A DNA stretch of 64,000 bases. Origin: Kribbella sp. NBC_00382. GTDB lineage: Bacteria; Actinomycetota; Actinomycetes; Propionibacteriales; Kribbellaceae. Positions within the stretch are counted from its first letter, which is position 1; each line of letters begins with the position of its first letter. The notes beneath the pieces were generated by a model. The model searched no databases and was not told the DNA's origin. It saw only the letters and a list, made by a program, of their open reading frames with translations. A program made the position numbers and the translations under genes. Positions 25,947-34,594 of the stretch are shown here, in pieces. The stretch is from NCBI RefSeq assembly GCF_036067295.1, contig NZ_CP107954.1, forward strand, positions 3,534,001 through 3,598,000. The letters run 5' to 3'.

Positions 25947-27428
25947 TCAGTTGGTGAGTGCTGCCTTGCCGACGAAGGTGTTGCAGGGGTTCGGGCTCTT
26001 GGTGTTGAAGCCGCGCACCGACCAGTAGTTGTTGTTCACCTTGCCGCCGTGGTCGCGAATCCGCGGCCGGGAGAACTCGTCGCCGGTGTTGGCGACCAGT
26101 ACCTTCCAGGTGGCGAGCAGCGGACCACGGAGCGGGATGTACGCGCCGGCCGCGCCCAGGTACGCCGAGCCGAGGCAGGACGCCTGCAGCTCGCGACGGC
26201 GGCTCTCGGCGAGCTGGGCGGCCGCGTTGGGCGCGTTGACCTGCCGGGAGAGTGAGGCCGCGTAGATGCCGGCCAGCTTCTGCACGTGGTGGCCGTACTC
26301 GTGGGCGACAGTGTTCATCATCCACACGCGGCCGGAGACCGGGTTGCGCTTGTAGTAGTTCAGCCCGACCGCGTACGGCATGTAGATGGTCTCGTTGGTG
26401 CCGCAGTAGAAGGCGCGAGTGCCCTTCTCCGCACCGCAGACGGTCTTCAACGGGCCGACGAAGACGACGAGCTTCGGCGCGCGGTACGGCAGGCTGGCCT
26501 TCTTCATCGCCAGCCACCAGGTGCGGTTCATGCACGGCACGATCAGGTTGTAGTACGCCTTGGCGCCGGCGAAGGTGTTCGGGATGACCTTCGGCTCCAG
26601 GCACTGCGTGGGCGTCAGGACGCCGACCTTGTACAGCCTGCTGGTGGTGACGATCTGGTCGACCGTGGGCGGTCCGCCCGGGGTGGCCGACGCGGTGGTG
26701 GTCGGCGTGGCCGACGGGGTCGCCGAGGGCGTCTCCGAAGGAGCTGTGGTCGGTGTGTCCACTGCGGCCGGGGTGTTGTCGTCGCCCGTGTTCCGCAGGG
26801 CGAGGGTGACGCCTGACCCGACTACGAGCACGGCGAGTACTACGAGGCCGATCAGCAACCCCTTGGACGCGCGGCGCGGCTTCCGGCGGCGCCCCGGGCC
26901 CGGCGGCTGCGGGATCGGAATCGGCGGGTACTGCCAGGTCTGCGGCTGCGGCACCGGCTGGCCCAACCCCTGGAAGCCACCGTCAGCGGGTGCTCCGCCT
27001 GAGGGCGGTCCGGCGTGCCGAGCGCGGCGTCCGCTCTGGTCGGCGGCGGGGGGCGGGGATCCGGCCGGACCGGAAGCGGAGAAGGACTGGCCGCCACCGG
27101 GCTGGCCAGGGCTGTGAGGCGGAGGTCCGCTCTGGTTGGGACCTGCCGGGCGCGGGCGGGGTGGGGTGGCGCCCGGTTGGGAGTAGGGCGGGAGGTTCCA
27201 GGTGAGGTTGCGCTGCCCGGGCTGGCCGGGTGGGCCTACCAGGGGCGTTTGCTCGCCGGGAGGGGCGGGCTGGAGGTACTCCTTCTGCTTCTCGGTGGAC
27301 TCGGTCCACCAAAGGGGCGACTGGCCATCCCCGCGGGCAGGCCCCTTGGCCGGGTCGGTGGGCTGCTCGCCCTCCGGATCCGGCTCGTTCGGGTTCCGCC
27401 CAGGGGGTGGAGTCCAGTTGTCCGACAT
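25947..27428 (-). CDS. Membrane-anchored neutral zinc metallopeptidase 2 (YpfJ-like)
   Basis: A 493-aa paralogue with an unusually long (about 190-aa) Pro/Gly/Gln-rich cytoplasmic tail. A membrane segment (GLLIGLVVLAVLVVGSGVTL), a Thr/Pro/Ser/Ala linker and the catalytic domain follow. Zinc motif HEYGHHVQ starts at His376; the downstream motif is RRRELQASCLGS and the C-terminal motif is NPCNTF. ATG 27428 is preceded by GAGGAG at good spacing. It starts 10 nt after peptidase 3 ends, so peptidases 4, 3 and 2 probably form one operon. The stop faces that of DUF2207 copy A, 21 nt away. Confidence 0.82.
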   Translation of the reverse strand: MSDNWTPPPGRNPNEPDPEGEQPTDPAKGPARGDGQSPLWWTESTEKQKEYLQPAPPGEQTPLVGPPGQPGQRNLTWNLPPYSQPGATPPRPRPAGPNQSGPPPHSPGQPGGGQSFSASGPAGSPPPAADQSGRRARHAGPPSGGAPADGGFQGLGQPVPQPQTWQYPPIPIPQPPGPGRRRKPRRASKGLLIGLVVLAVLVVGSGVTLALRNTGDDNTPAAVDTPTTAPSETPSATPSATPTTTASATPGGPPTVDQIVTTSRLYKVGVLTPTQCLEPKVIPNTFAGAKAYYNLIVPCMNRTWWLAMKKASLPYRAPKLVVFVGPLKTVCGAEKGTRAFYCGTNETIYMPYAVGLNYYKRNPVSGRVWMMNTVAHEYGHHVQKLAGIYAASLSRQVNAPNAAAQLAESRRRELQASCLGSAYLGAAGAYIPLRGPLLATWKVLVANTGDEFSRPRIRDHGGKVNNNYWSVRGFNTKSPNPCNTFVGKAALTN

Positions 27429-27437
27429 CGATACTCC

Positions 27438-28532
27438 TCACGAAACCTTGCCGGCCGTAGCCGTGAACGTGTTGCAGCTGACGCTGTCCAGCGTGGTGAA
27501 GCCGCGTCCGGTCCAGTACTGGTGACTGGCCCGGCCGCCGTGGTCCCGCGGCCCGCCGCGGTTGTTCTCGTCCCCGGTCTGCGCCTGGACGTAATTCTTG
27601 TAGATGGTCAGGTCCAGACCGGTGATCCCGTAACTGATCTGGTTCGCTCCGGTGAAGACCGCACTCAGACAGGATGCCTGGAGTTCGAGCCGCCGGCTCA
27701 GTTCCAGCCGCGCGTCTTCGTCCGGAGCGTCGTACTGGAGCTGCCGCGCTGCCGTCAGGATGCCGGTCAGTTGCTGTACGTGATGGGCGTACTCGTGCCC
27801 GGCCGTGTACGTCGCCCACATCCGCGTGAACGCCCGGTTCGCGGCGTCCGGCGAGCGGCTCCAGAGCTTGATGTCATCCGTGTACTTCAGGTAGAGCGTC
27901 CCGCTCGTCCCGCAGTAGAACGACACCGTCGCACCGGCGGCACACGGCGTCTGGGCCACACCGTCCCAGAAGACCAGCTGTGGTGGCGTGAAGGTCTCCT
28001 TGGCGGCCTCGACCTTCGGTGCCCACGCCTTGCTCAGGCAGGCGACCAGGTTCGTGTAGTACGCCTTGACGTTGCTCTGCTTGCTCAACGGGACCGGCGC
28101 CTCCCGGCAGCCCACTGTCTGCTGCGGCCCGGTCGCGTAGAGCGCATCTGCCGTCACGGTCCTGGTTGCAGCCTGCGACTGCGGAGTACCGGTTGTGCTG
28201 TCGTCCGGCGTACCGAGCGGAGCCGAGCGGCCTGCGCCGGGTAGCGGGGCGGTAGCAGACGAGTCGCTCTCGCGGAGTGCGAGAGCGACTGTCAGCACGA
28301 GTACCGCCACTCCACCGAGCAGGAGCATGCACAGGAGCAGTCCGGTCTGGCGTCTTCGCGGCTGTGGCCCCCCATGCCGAAAGAGTCGGTCGCCGCCGAT
28401 GTCGGGTCCCCAACCGACCGGCGGCTCTGGTTCGCCGACTGATGCACTGCTGTACAGCGGTATCGAGCCGTCGGGCAATGCAGCCGGCGGCGGGTGCGGC
28501 CCTGGTGGCTCGCTCCATTCCTGGTCAGACAC
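27438..28532 (-). CDS. Membrane-anchored neutral zinc metallopeptidase 3 (YpfJ-like)
   Basis: A 364-aa paralogue. A short Pro-rich tail and basic RRRQ stop precede the membrane segment TGLLLCMLLLGGVAVLVLTV, then a Ser/Thr linker and the catalytic domain. The zinc motif is HEYAHHVQ (from His246), with Ala instead of the Gly seen in the other copies; the downstream motif is RRLELQASCLSA. It retains the C-terminal CNTF. GTG 28532 has GAGGAAC upstream. A 100-bp space separates it from peptidase 4 and may hold an internal promoter. Confidence 0.8.
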   Translation of the reverse strand: MSDQEWSEPPGPHPPPAALPDGSIPLYSSASVGEPEPPVGWGPDIGGDRLFRHGGPQPRRRQTGLLLCMLLLGGVAVLVLTVALALRESDSSATAPLPGAGRSAPLGTPDDSTTGTPQSQAATRTVTADALYATGPQQTVGCREAPVPLSKQSNVKAYYTNLVACLSKAWAPKVEAAKETFTPPQLVFWDGVAQTPCAAGATVSFYCGTSGTLYLKYTDDIKLWSRSPDAANRAFTRMWATYTAGHEYAHHVQQLTGILTAARQLQYDAPDEDARLELSRRLELQASCLSAVFTGANQISYGITGLDLTIYKNYVQAQTGDENNRGGPRDHGGRASHQYWTGRGFTTLDSVSCNTFTATAGKVS

Positions 28533-28632
28533 GGTCGTTCCTCATCCCCCCGGGACACACAAGGCGTGATCCGGGGGACCAGGCTAACCACCAAGACCGC
28601 AATCCGTCTCTATACCGGTACAGGGGAGTTCT

Positions 28633-29784
28633 CTATGACACCTTCGCGCCCGACGCGGTGAAGGTGTTGCAAGCCGCCGGGTTGCGGCTGTCGTAGCCCT
28701 TCAGCGCCCAGTACTTGTGGTTGGCCGTACTGCCGTGGTCGTGCGCCCGGTCGATGGTGTCCCCGATCAACCACTTCCACTGCCGCAGGGACTCGCCGGT
28801 GAGCGGGTAGCTGCGCTTGTTGGCCGAGATGAAGATGTCGCTGAAGCAGGACGCCTGCAGTTCGAGCCGGCGGCTGCCCTGCAGCTCCGCCGCCTGGTTC
28901 GGCGCCTCGTAGCGCAGATTGACGTTGGCCTGGAAGATGCCGGTCAGCGTCTGCACGTGGTGGCCGTACTCGTGCGCGAACTGGTGCAGCATCCACATCC
29001 GCGCCCAGACCCGGTTGTAGACCGACGGGTCCTGCTTGTAGTCGCCGATGTCCTGGGACAGGTTCATGTAGATGGTCTGGTTGGTCGGGCAGTAGAACGG
29101 CGGCCCGGTGTCGGACATGGAGCCGCAGGGCGACTCGACCGTGCCGGAGAACGACAGCACTGTCGGCGGCCGGAACTTGGCGCCGGCCTTCGCGATCATG
29201 GCCGGCCAGGCGCGGTTGAGGCACCTGGCCAGGTTCGCGTAGTTGGCCCGGGCACCGGCCACAGTGGCAGGGCGCGCCTTGGACTCCCTGCAGTTGACCG
29301 AGCCCATCGTGCCGGCCTTGTAGAGCTTGTTGCGGGCAACGATGTCCAGGTCGCTCGGCTCCGGCTTGGGAGTCGCCCGCGGCGCCGTCGGCCTGGTCGC
29401 GACTGGTTTAGTTGCCGTCGGCTTGGTCACTGTCGGCTTGGGAGTCACCACGGACCGCGTGGGCTTGGTGCTGGGCGGCTGCGCCGAGGGCTCCTCGGAC
29501 GGCTCGTACGTCGGGCTGTAGGTCGCCGTCGGGGACGGGGCCGACGTGTAGGAGTCGTCATGATGCCTGAGCGCGGCCGACAGCGCAGCGATCCCCACAG
29601 TGCCGAGTACTGCGACGCCCAGCACGATCAGCAGCGCCTTGCCCGCCCCACCCTTCTTCTTGGGCGGCAGCCCACCAGGTCCCCACCCGTACTGCGGCGG
29701 CGGCCACTGCCCGTACTGCGGAGGTTGCTGCCCGTACGGAGGTTGCTGCGGCGGGTACTGCCCAGGGGGCGGCTGGTAGGACAC
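28633..29784 (-). CDS. Membrane-anchored neutral zinc metallopeptidase 4 (YpfJ-like)
   Basis: A 383-aa paralogue. The tail is a Pro/Gln/Tyr/Gly-rich repeat (PPGQYPPQQPPYGQQPPQYG) of the kind found in actinobacterial membrane proteins. Then come KKKGG, the membrane segment ALLIVLGVAVLGTVGIAALS and a Thr/Pro/Lys-repeat linker (TKPTATKPVATRPTAP), followed by the catalytic domain. The zinc motif is HEYGHHVQ from His271, with RRLELQASCFSD downstream and CNTF near the end. GTG 29784 is the start. It is divergent from DUF2207 copy B across 121 bp, mirroring peptidase 1 and copy A. It heads the probable operon with peptidases 3 and 2. Confidence 0.82.
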   Translation of the reverse strand: MSYQPPPGQYPPQQPPYGQQPPQYGQWPPPQYGWGPGGLPPKKKGGAGKALLIVLGVAVLGTVGIAALSAALRHHDDSYTSAPSPTATYSPTYEPSEEPSAQPPSTKPTRSVVTPKPTVTKPTATKPVATRPTAPRATPKPEPSDLDIVARNKLYKAGTMGSVNCRESKARPATVAGARANYANLARCLNRAWPAMIAKAGAKFRPPTVLSFSGTVESPCGSMSDTGPPFYCPTNQTIYMNLSQDIGDYKQDPSVYNRVWARMWMLHQFAHEYGHHVQTLTGIFQANVNLRYEAPNQAAELQGSRRLELQASCFSDIFISANKRSYPLTGESLRQWKWLIGDTIDRAHDHGSTANHKYWALKGYDSRNPAACNTFTASGAKVS

Positions 29785-29905
29785 GGAGACCGACGCTATC
29801 GGAGCCCCGGCTCAGACCCGGTATGGTGCGGTCTGCAACCAGTGAAGTTCTGCCCCGGCCGCCGGCCGCAAGGCTCTGACCCTCTCGATACGGTGTGATT
29901 GGGCG

Positions 29906-31576
29906 ATGCGTAGACGTCTGCTCGGGGTACCTCTGTGTGCCCTCGGTTTCCTTGCTCTGACCGGCCTACCAGCTGGCGCGACGACTACCGCCGATCCGGT
30001 CGTCACCAACTTCAACAGCACGATCAGGGTCGAGCGGGACGGCACGCTGAAGGTCGTCGAGGTCTGGAAGCTGAGCAACGTGACCGGGACCTTCACCCGG
30101 TTCGTGGTCACTCGCGAGCACCTCGCCGACGACGTCGACCACGTGCAGAAGATCGAGGACCTGCAGGTCAAGTCCGGCGGCGCGGAGAAGAACAAGGAGC
30201 TCACCACCAACGGTGACATCAGCTCGATCGCCGTCGCGGACGTCTCCGGTGACAGCGAGCTCGAGTTCAGCTACACGGTCAAGGGCGCGGTCGCGGACAC
30301 GCTGAACGGCACCGAGGTGCAGTTCTCGCCGTTGACCGGGCTGGCGATGACCGTGCAGGACGCGAACATCGTCTACAGCGTCCCCGAGGTCAGCCACGTC
30401 TCCTGCTTCGCCGGCGCGATCGACAGCAACTTCCCGTGCACGCTGGCGCAGATCGGCGAGACGGCCGGCCCGACCTTCAAGCAGACCGGGCTGCCGCCGG
30501 GCAACACGATCCGGATGACGGTCGGTTTCCCCGAGGGCCAGATCGCGGCCAACTCGATCGTGGAGTACCGCAAGACGTTCAAGCGGGCGTTCTCGACCGA
30601 CACGGCGCAGCTGATCACGGCACTCGCGGTACTGCTGCTCGGCGCGCTCGCCTTGCTGCTGCTGTACCGGTTGCGCGGGCGTGACCAGGTGGACCCGCGG
30701 CGCGTAGTACCGGCGTCGTTGTTCAGCCTCGGTCAGGACACCCGGATCGACTTCACCCCGCCGGCCGACCTGCGGCCCGGTGAGGTGGGCACGCTGATCG
30801 ACGAGCGGATCGACCCGGTCGACGTCACCGCCACGATCATCGACCTGGCCGTCCGCGGTCACCTCACGATCACCGAGCTGGAGCACGAGACCGAGTTCGC
30901 CCGGCCGGACTGGGAGCTGCGCCGGGTCCCGAACGCACCGGCCGAGGAGCTGCAGCGGTACGAGAACGTCCTGGTCCGCGCGATCTTCGGCGACAACGAC
31001 TCGGTGCTCGTCTCCGAGCTCGGCCGCCAGGTCCGCGCGAACCTCGGCCTGGTCCAGGACGCCCTGTACGACGGGGTCGTGAAGCGCGGCTGGTTCACCG
31101 AGCGGCCGGACCGGACCCGCTCGCTCTGGGCGACCGTCGGTATCGCCGTCACCGCGATCGGCGTCGTCCTGACCGTCGCACTGGCGCTGACCTCGACCTG
31201 GGGCCTGGCGGGCATCGCCGTCACCGCGGTCGGTGTCGGCCTGCTCGTCATCGGCCGTCACATGCCGGCGAAGGCACCCGCTGCCGGCCGTGTCCTCGGC
31301 CAGGTCGCCGCCATCCGTGGCGAGCTGCTCGAGATGGACGTCAGTGAACTGCCCACCGACCAGCACGCCGAGCTCTGCTCCCGCGCGCTCCCGTACGCCG
31401 TTGTGCTCGGCGGCTCCGAGCGCTGGATCGACGCCCTGGTCGCGACTGACACGGACGAGGACGAGGACGAGGGCTTCCACTGGTACCGCGGCCCGCGGGG
31501 CTGGCACCTGCAGTACCTGCCCGACTCGCTCCGCAACCTCACGACGAACCTGACTGGCGCTCTCTTCACACGATAA
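29906..31576 (+). CDS. DUF2207 domain-containing membrane protein, copy B
   Basis: A 556-aa paralogue of the protein at 24240-25925. It has a signal peptide (MRRRLLGVPLCALGFLALTG), the extracellular domain (IRVERDGTLKVVEVWKL, EFSYTVKGAVADTLNGTEVQ), a membrane segment after DTAQLITALAVLLLGALALL, and the DVTATIIDLAVRGHLTITEL block. Two more helices and an acidic C-terminus with HWYRGPRGWHL follow. The same order and boundaries as copy A support a duplication. It is divergent from peptidase 4 and ends at a strong terminator. A TACGGT at 29891-29896 could be its -10. Confidence 0.8.
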   Translation: MRRRLLGVPLCALGFLALTGLPAGATTTADPVVTNFNSTIRVERDGTLKVVEVWKLSNVTGTFTRFVVTREHLADDVDHVQKIEDLQVKSGGAEKNKELTTNGDISSIAVADVSGDSELEFSYTVKGAVADTLNGTEVQFSPLTGLAMTVQDANIVYSVPEVSHVSCFAGAIDSNFPCTLAQIGETAGPTFKQTGLPPGNTIRMTVGFPEGQIAANSIVEYRKTFKRAFSTDTAQLITALAVLLLGALALLLLYRLRGRDQVDPRRVVPASLFSLGQDTRIDFTPPADLRPGEVGTLIDERIDPVDVTATIIDLAVRGHLTITELEHETEFARPDWELRRVPNAPAEELQRYENVLVRAIFGDNDSVLVSELGRQVRANLGLVQDALYDGVVKRGWFTERPDRTRSLWATVGIAVTAIGVVLTVALALTSTWGLAGIAVTAVGVGLLVIGRHMPAKAPAAGRVLGQVAAIRGELLEMDVSELPTDQHAELCSRALPYAVVLGGSERWIDALVATDTDEDEDEGFHWYRGPRGWHLQYLPDSLRNLTTNLTGALFTR

Positions 31577-31583
31577 GTACTTC

Positions 31584-31623
31584 GGAACCGCCCGTACGCC
31601 GCCCCCGGCATACGGGCGGTTCC
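31584..31623. terminator. Bidirectional terminator after DUF2207 copy B
   Basis: GGAACCGCCCGTA (31584-31596) pairs perfectly with TACGGGCGGTTCC (31611-31623) around a 14-nt loop. It lies between the convergent DUF2207 and C39-like peptidase genes. Confidence 0.85.
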
Positions 31624-31634
31624 TGTTCGTGGGG

Positions 31635-32921
31635 TTACCAGTTGGCTTGGTGGGTCCTCGGTGGCAGCCGCTTGGCCGCCGGGTGGATCACGTAGACGAT
31701 CCCGCCCGAGTGCGGGATCCAAGCGTTCTCGAAGGCCGCCCGGTTGTAAACAGTCCGGACCTCGTCGTTGCTCTTGATCAGGTGCGACGCCGGGTCGTTG
31801 ACCACCACGTCGCCGTTCTTCGCGAAGCCGACGATCACCATCAGGTGACCGTTGGTGCCGTAGCCCGCGCCCGGCAGTTCGTCCTTCTCGAAGGACAGCG
31901 ACGCGACCAGGGGGATGCCGGCCTTGATGAACTGCTCGGCCTCGGTCAGCGAGCGCAGCCGGGTGACGAACGCGTCGAGCCCGCGGGTGGCGGCGTACGC
32001 GGTGTTGAAGGGCCAGTTGCCGGCACCGTCGTACTTGTAGTCGAAGACCGACCGGGCCGAGTGATCGACCTGTGGATCGGGATCGGTCGGGTCCACCCAG
32101 GCTGTCTCGGCTTTACTCGGTCCACGCCGGTAGTAGTCGAGCACCATCGCGGTGGACGTCGCCGAGCACCAGGCCTCGCCGCCACCGTCCCACTGTGGGT
32201 AGTGGCCGATGTGTGTCTCTTGCGAGTACGTCGGTACGTCGAGTACCCGACCCCAGGCGCCTCCGCCTCGGCTGACGGGCACTGTCTCGTCGGCGGGCAG
32301 GCGGGAGGCCATTGCTCCTACTGACTGGAGTACGGGGACTTTCGTAGTACCGGCTAGGCGGTAGAGGGTGACCTTGAGGCGCCAGCGGTCCAGGGAGCGG
32401 CCGGCGCCGGCTACGAAGGTGTCGACCGAGACTGTGCCGGTGGTGTCCTTCTGGCCGCTCACGGAGGTGCGGTGGATGTCTCCGGCGGCGGTGTCGTCGC
32501 CACGGTTCCAGCGGCCGAGCACGTACCACTTGGTGGTGGTGCCCTCGTCGGAGCGGCCCGACATGGCGACCTCGAGCCAGGTCCCGGCCGGCGTGGTCGC
32601 GTTCCAGGAGGCGACCAGCTCGGTGAGGCCGTAGCTGGTCTTCACCTCGGGCGAGACCCAGCTGGCCTGCTCGTAGGCCTTGGCGGTGCCGTCGCCGAAC
32701 GGATCGACGTACGACGTGGTGCCGGTGGCGGAGCCGAATCTCAGGGAGCCGTTGACGACAGTGGTCCCGGAGCGGGTGCCTTGGAGGAAGTCGGCGGACG
32801 ACGTCCACGTGCGGTAGGTGATCTCGCGCTGCTGGGGCGGCGCGGCCAGGCTCGTACCGGCGGTCAGGCTGAGTGCGACGACACCGGTGATGAGGGCGGC
32901 AAGGGGGCGGGCGGCGGTCAT
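31635..32921 (-). CDS. Secreted C39-like cysteine peptidase
   Basis: A 428-aa protein with a signal peptide (MTAARPLAALITGVVALSLT, cleavage near SLAA). An N-terminal beta-sandwich-like region (about 30-210) is followed by a papain-fold peptidase_C39_2-type domain. The catalytic Cys is Cys252 in GEAWCSATSTAMVLDYY, the His is His359 in NGHLMVIVGF, and VVNDPAS supplies the Asn/Asp. Family members are extracellular cysteine peptidases of unknown substrate; bacteriocin processing is not implied because there is no ABC exporter fusion. It is convergent with DUF2207 copy B and shares its terminator. Confidence 0.8.
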   Translation of the reverse strand: MTAARPLAALITGVVALSLTAGTSLAAPPQQREITYRTWTSSADFLQGTRSGTTVVNGSLRFGSATGTTSYVDPFGDGTAKAYEQASWVSPEVKTSYGLTELVASWNATTPAGTWLEVAMSGRSDEGTTTKWYVLGRWNRGDDTAAGDIHRTSVSGQKDTTGTVSVDTFVAGAGRSLDRWRLKVTLYRLAGTTKVPVLQSVGAMASRLPADETVPVSRGGGAWGRVLDVPTYSQETHIGHYPQWDGGGEAWCSATSTAMVLDYYRRGPSKAETAWVDPTDPDPQVDHSARSVFDYKYDGAGNWPFNTAYAATRGLDAFVTRLRSLTEAEQFIKAGIPLVASLSFEKDELPGAGYGTNGHLMVIVGFAKNGDVVVNDPASHLIKSNDEVRTVYNRAAFENAWIPHSGGIVYVIHPAAKRLPPRTHQANW

Positions 32922-32981
32922 CTTTCGACGGTAGACCCGCTCCGCCCCACTGTCGCGGTGAACGCGTGCCGCGATGTGTCG

Positions 32982-33551
32982 CTACTCGGTTATTTTATTA
33001 CGAGAGGCCCATTCGTCGGCCAGCAGGGCGTAGACCAGCTCGTCGGTCCACTCGCCCTTGAGGAACTCGTTGCGGACGAAGTGCGCCTCCAGCCGCATCC
33101 CGAGTCGCTCGAGCAGCTTGGCCGAGCCGGTGTTGCGGTGGTCGAGGCGGCCGATGATCCGGTGCCAGCCGAGCTGCTCGAAGCCGAGCCGGAGCAGCTC
33201 GACTGACGCCTCTGCGGCGTACCCGCGGCCGTGGAAGTCCGGGTGGAAGACGAAGCCGAGCTCGCCGGAGTTGTGCTCGACGCTGTGCACGAACAGCGTC
33301 ACCTCGCCGACATGCTGGCCGGTTTCCCGCAGGATCACCGCGACGGTGAGCGCTTGTCCGTCGGTGTCCATCGGTACGTCGGCCAGCCGGCCGGCGAGGG
33401 ATTGCCTGACCTGCTCGGGGGTCTTCGGGTCGTACAGCAGAAACCTGGTGACAGCCGGACTGGACTGCAGCTTCAGCAGGTCGTCGTAGTCGGTCTCGAG
33501 GTAGCGGCGAAGAGTCAGACGGTCAGTCTCGATCGGCAGTTCGTAGGTCAC
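32982..33551 (-). CDS. GNAT family N-acetyltransferase (RimJ/RimL type)
   Basis: A 189-aa acetyltransferase. The N-terminal ETDRLTLRRYLETDYDDLLK and the acetyl-CoA-binding RGYAAEASVELLRLGFEQLG are typical of the RimJ/RimL branch, followed by NTGSAKLLERLGMRLEAHFV. GTG 33551 starts the family N-terminus. The substrate may be a protein N-terminus or an antibiotic and cannot be read from sequence. It stands between two secreted hydrolase genes on the same strand, but the gaps suggest separate transcription. Confidence 0.85.
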   Translation of the reverse strand: MTYELPIETDRLTLRRYLETDYDDLLKLQSSPAVTRFLLYDPKTPEQVRQSLAGRLADVPMDTDGQALTVAVILRETGQHVGEVTLFVHSVEHNSGELGFVFHPDFHGRGYAAEASVELLRLGFEQLGWHRIIGRLDHRNTGSAKLLERLGMRLEAHFVRNEFLKGEWTDELVYALLADEWASRNKITE

Positions 33552-33583
33552 CCATCGAGACTATGAAACCGCCGCAACCCGAT

Positions 33584-34405
33584 TTAGCCGTTCGCGAGAG
33601 CCACCAGCCGGGACTGGTCGCCGTTGAAGTGGTTCTGATCGAGCGGGGACGAGGTCCACTGCCAGATCGTGTAATACGGCCAGCCGCCCGGCAGGGTGCC
33701 CGGGGACGTGCTGTACCGCGCCACCCAGAGCGGGTTGGTCGCGTTGAAGGCGCCGCTGTTGCCGGTGCACTGCGTCCACCAGTCCAGGTTGGTGTAGATG
33801 ACAGCGTCGCGGCCGGTACGGGACTTGTAGGTGTTGAGGAAGTCGCGGATCCAGCTGACCATCGAGGCCTGGCTCAGCCCGTAGCAAGTAGCGCCGTACG
33901 GGTTGTACTCGATGTCGAGCGCACCGGGCAGGGTCCGGCCGTCGCGGGACCAGGCGCCGCCGCGGTCGACGAAGTAGTTGGCCTGGTTGGCTCCGCTGGA
34001 GTCGTTCGGGGTGGCGAAGTGGTACGCGCCCCGGATCATCCCGACGTTGTAGGACCCGTTGTACTGCTGGGCGAAGTACGGGTTGGAGTAGTAGTTGCCT
34101 TCGGTGGCCTTGCTGTAGGCGAACCGCTTGCCTGCGTTCCACTGGCCGGCCCAGTCGACGTTGCCCTGGTGGCTGGAGACGTCGATGCCTTCCACTACTG
34201 CAGCGGGAGCGGCTTGAGTGGATCGGCTGGCGGTAGTGGGTGCCAGCCAGCCCATGTAGGCGTCACCGGCTTTGGTGATGCCGTGCTGGCGGGCAGTGGG
34301 TGTGGGCTGGTGAGCGGCGGGTTCAGGAGCGGTTTGGGCGGCGGCGCCAAGCGGGGCCAGTAGCAGGCCGAGGGTGGCGGCGGCACCCGTGACGAGGGAT
34401 TTCAC
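33584..34405 (-). CDS. Secreted GH25 muramidase (lysozyme)
   Basis: A 273-aa protein with a signal peptide (MKSLVTGAAATLGLLLAPLG, cleavage near AAAQ) and a low-complexity linker to about residue 70. The GH25 domain starts VEGIDVSSHQGNVDW and shows the catalytic pair in GALDIEYNP; the barrel ends with WPYYTIWQWTSS. Such enzymes cleave N-acetylmuramyl-(1,4)-GlcNAc bonds in peptidoglycan. GTG 34405 has GGAGGT 5-6 nt upstream. It is divergent from cysS across 189 bp. Confidence 0.87.
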   Translation of the reverse strand: MKSLVTGAAATLGLLLAPLGAAAQTAPEPAAHQPTPTARQHGITKAGDAYMGWLAPTTASRSTQAAPAAVVEGIDVSSHQGNVDWAGQWNAGKRFAYSKATEGNYYSNPYFAQQYNGSYNVGMIRGAYHFATPNDSSGANQANYFVDRGGAWSRDGRTLPGALDIEYNPYGATCYGLSQASMVSWIRDFLNTYKSRTGRDAVIYTNLDWWTQCTGNSGAFNATNPLWVARYSTSPGTLPGGWPYYTIWQWTSSPLDQNHFNGDQSRLVALANG

Positions 34406-34594
34406 GAGGAACCTCCACGGAGAGCGATGAGGGCGGTACAGAGCGCTCGTTGCGTGACGCTACTCCGCTGCTGGCGGAAAGTAACGCTCTATCTGAGATC
34501 CGAGTGACTATTTGACGAGAATCGAAAGGACGGCGAATGGACTGCCTGTGGAGAATTGTCAAGAGCACTCCCTGATCACCGTTACCCTTGATCG

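Noticed and set aside
31635..32921. Bacteriocin-processing C39 peptidase
   Set aside because: There is no ABC transporter domain or precursor peptide gene; it is a stand-alone secreted C39_2-like protein.
34406..34594. T-box riboswitch upstream of cysS
   Set aside because: No specifier stem, T-box sequence or antiterminator pattern was found in the 189-bp space; the gene may be leaderless.
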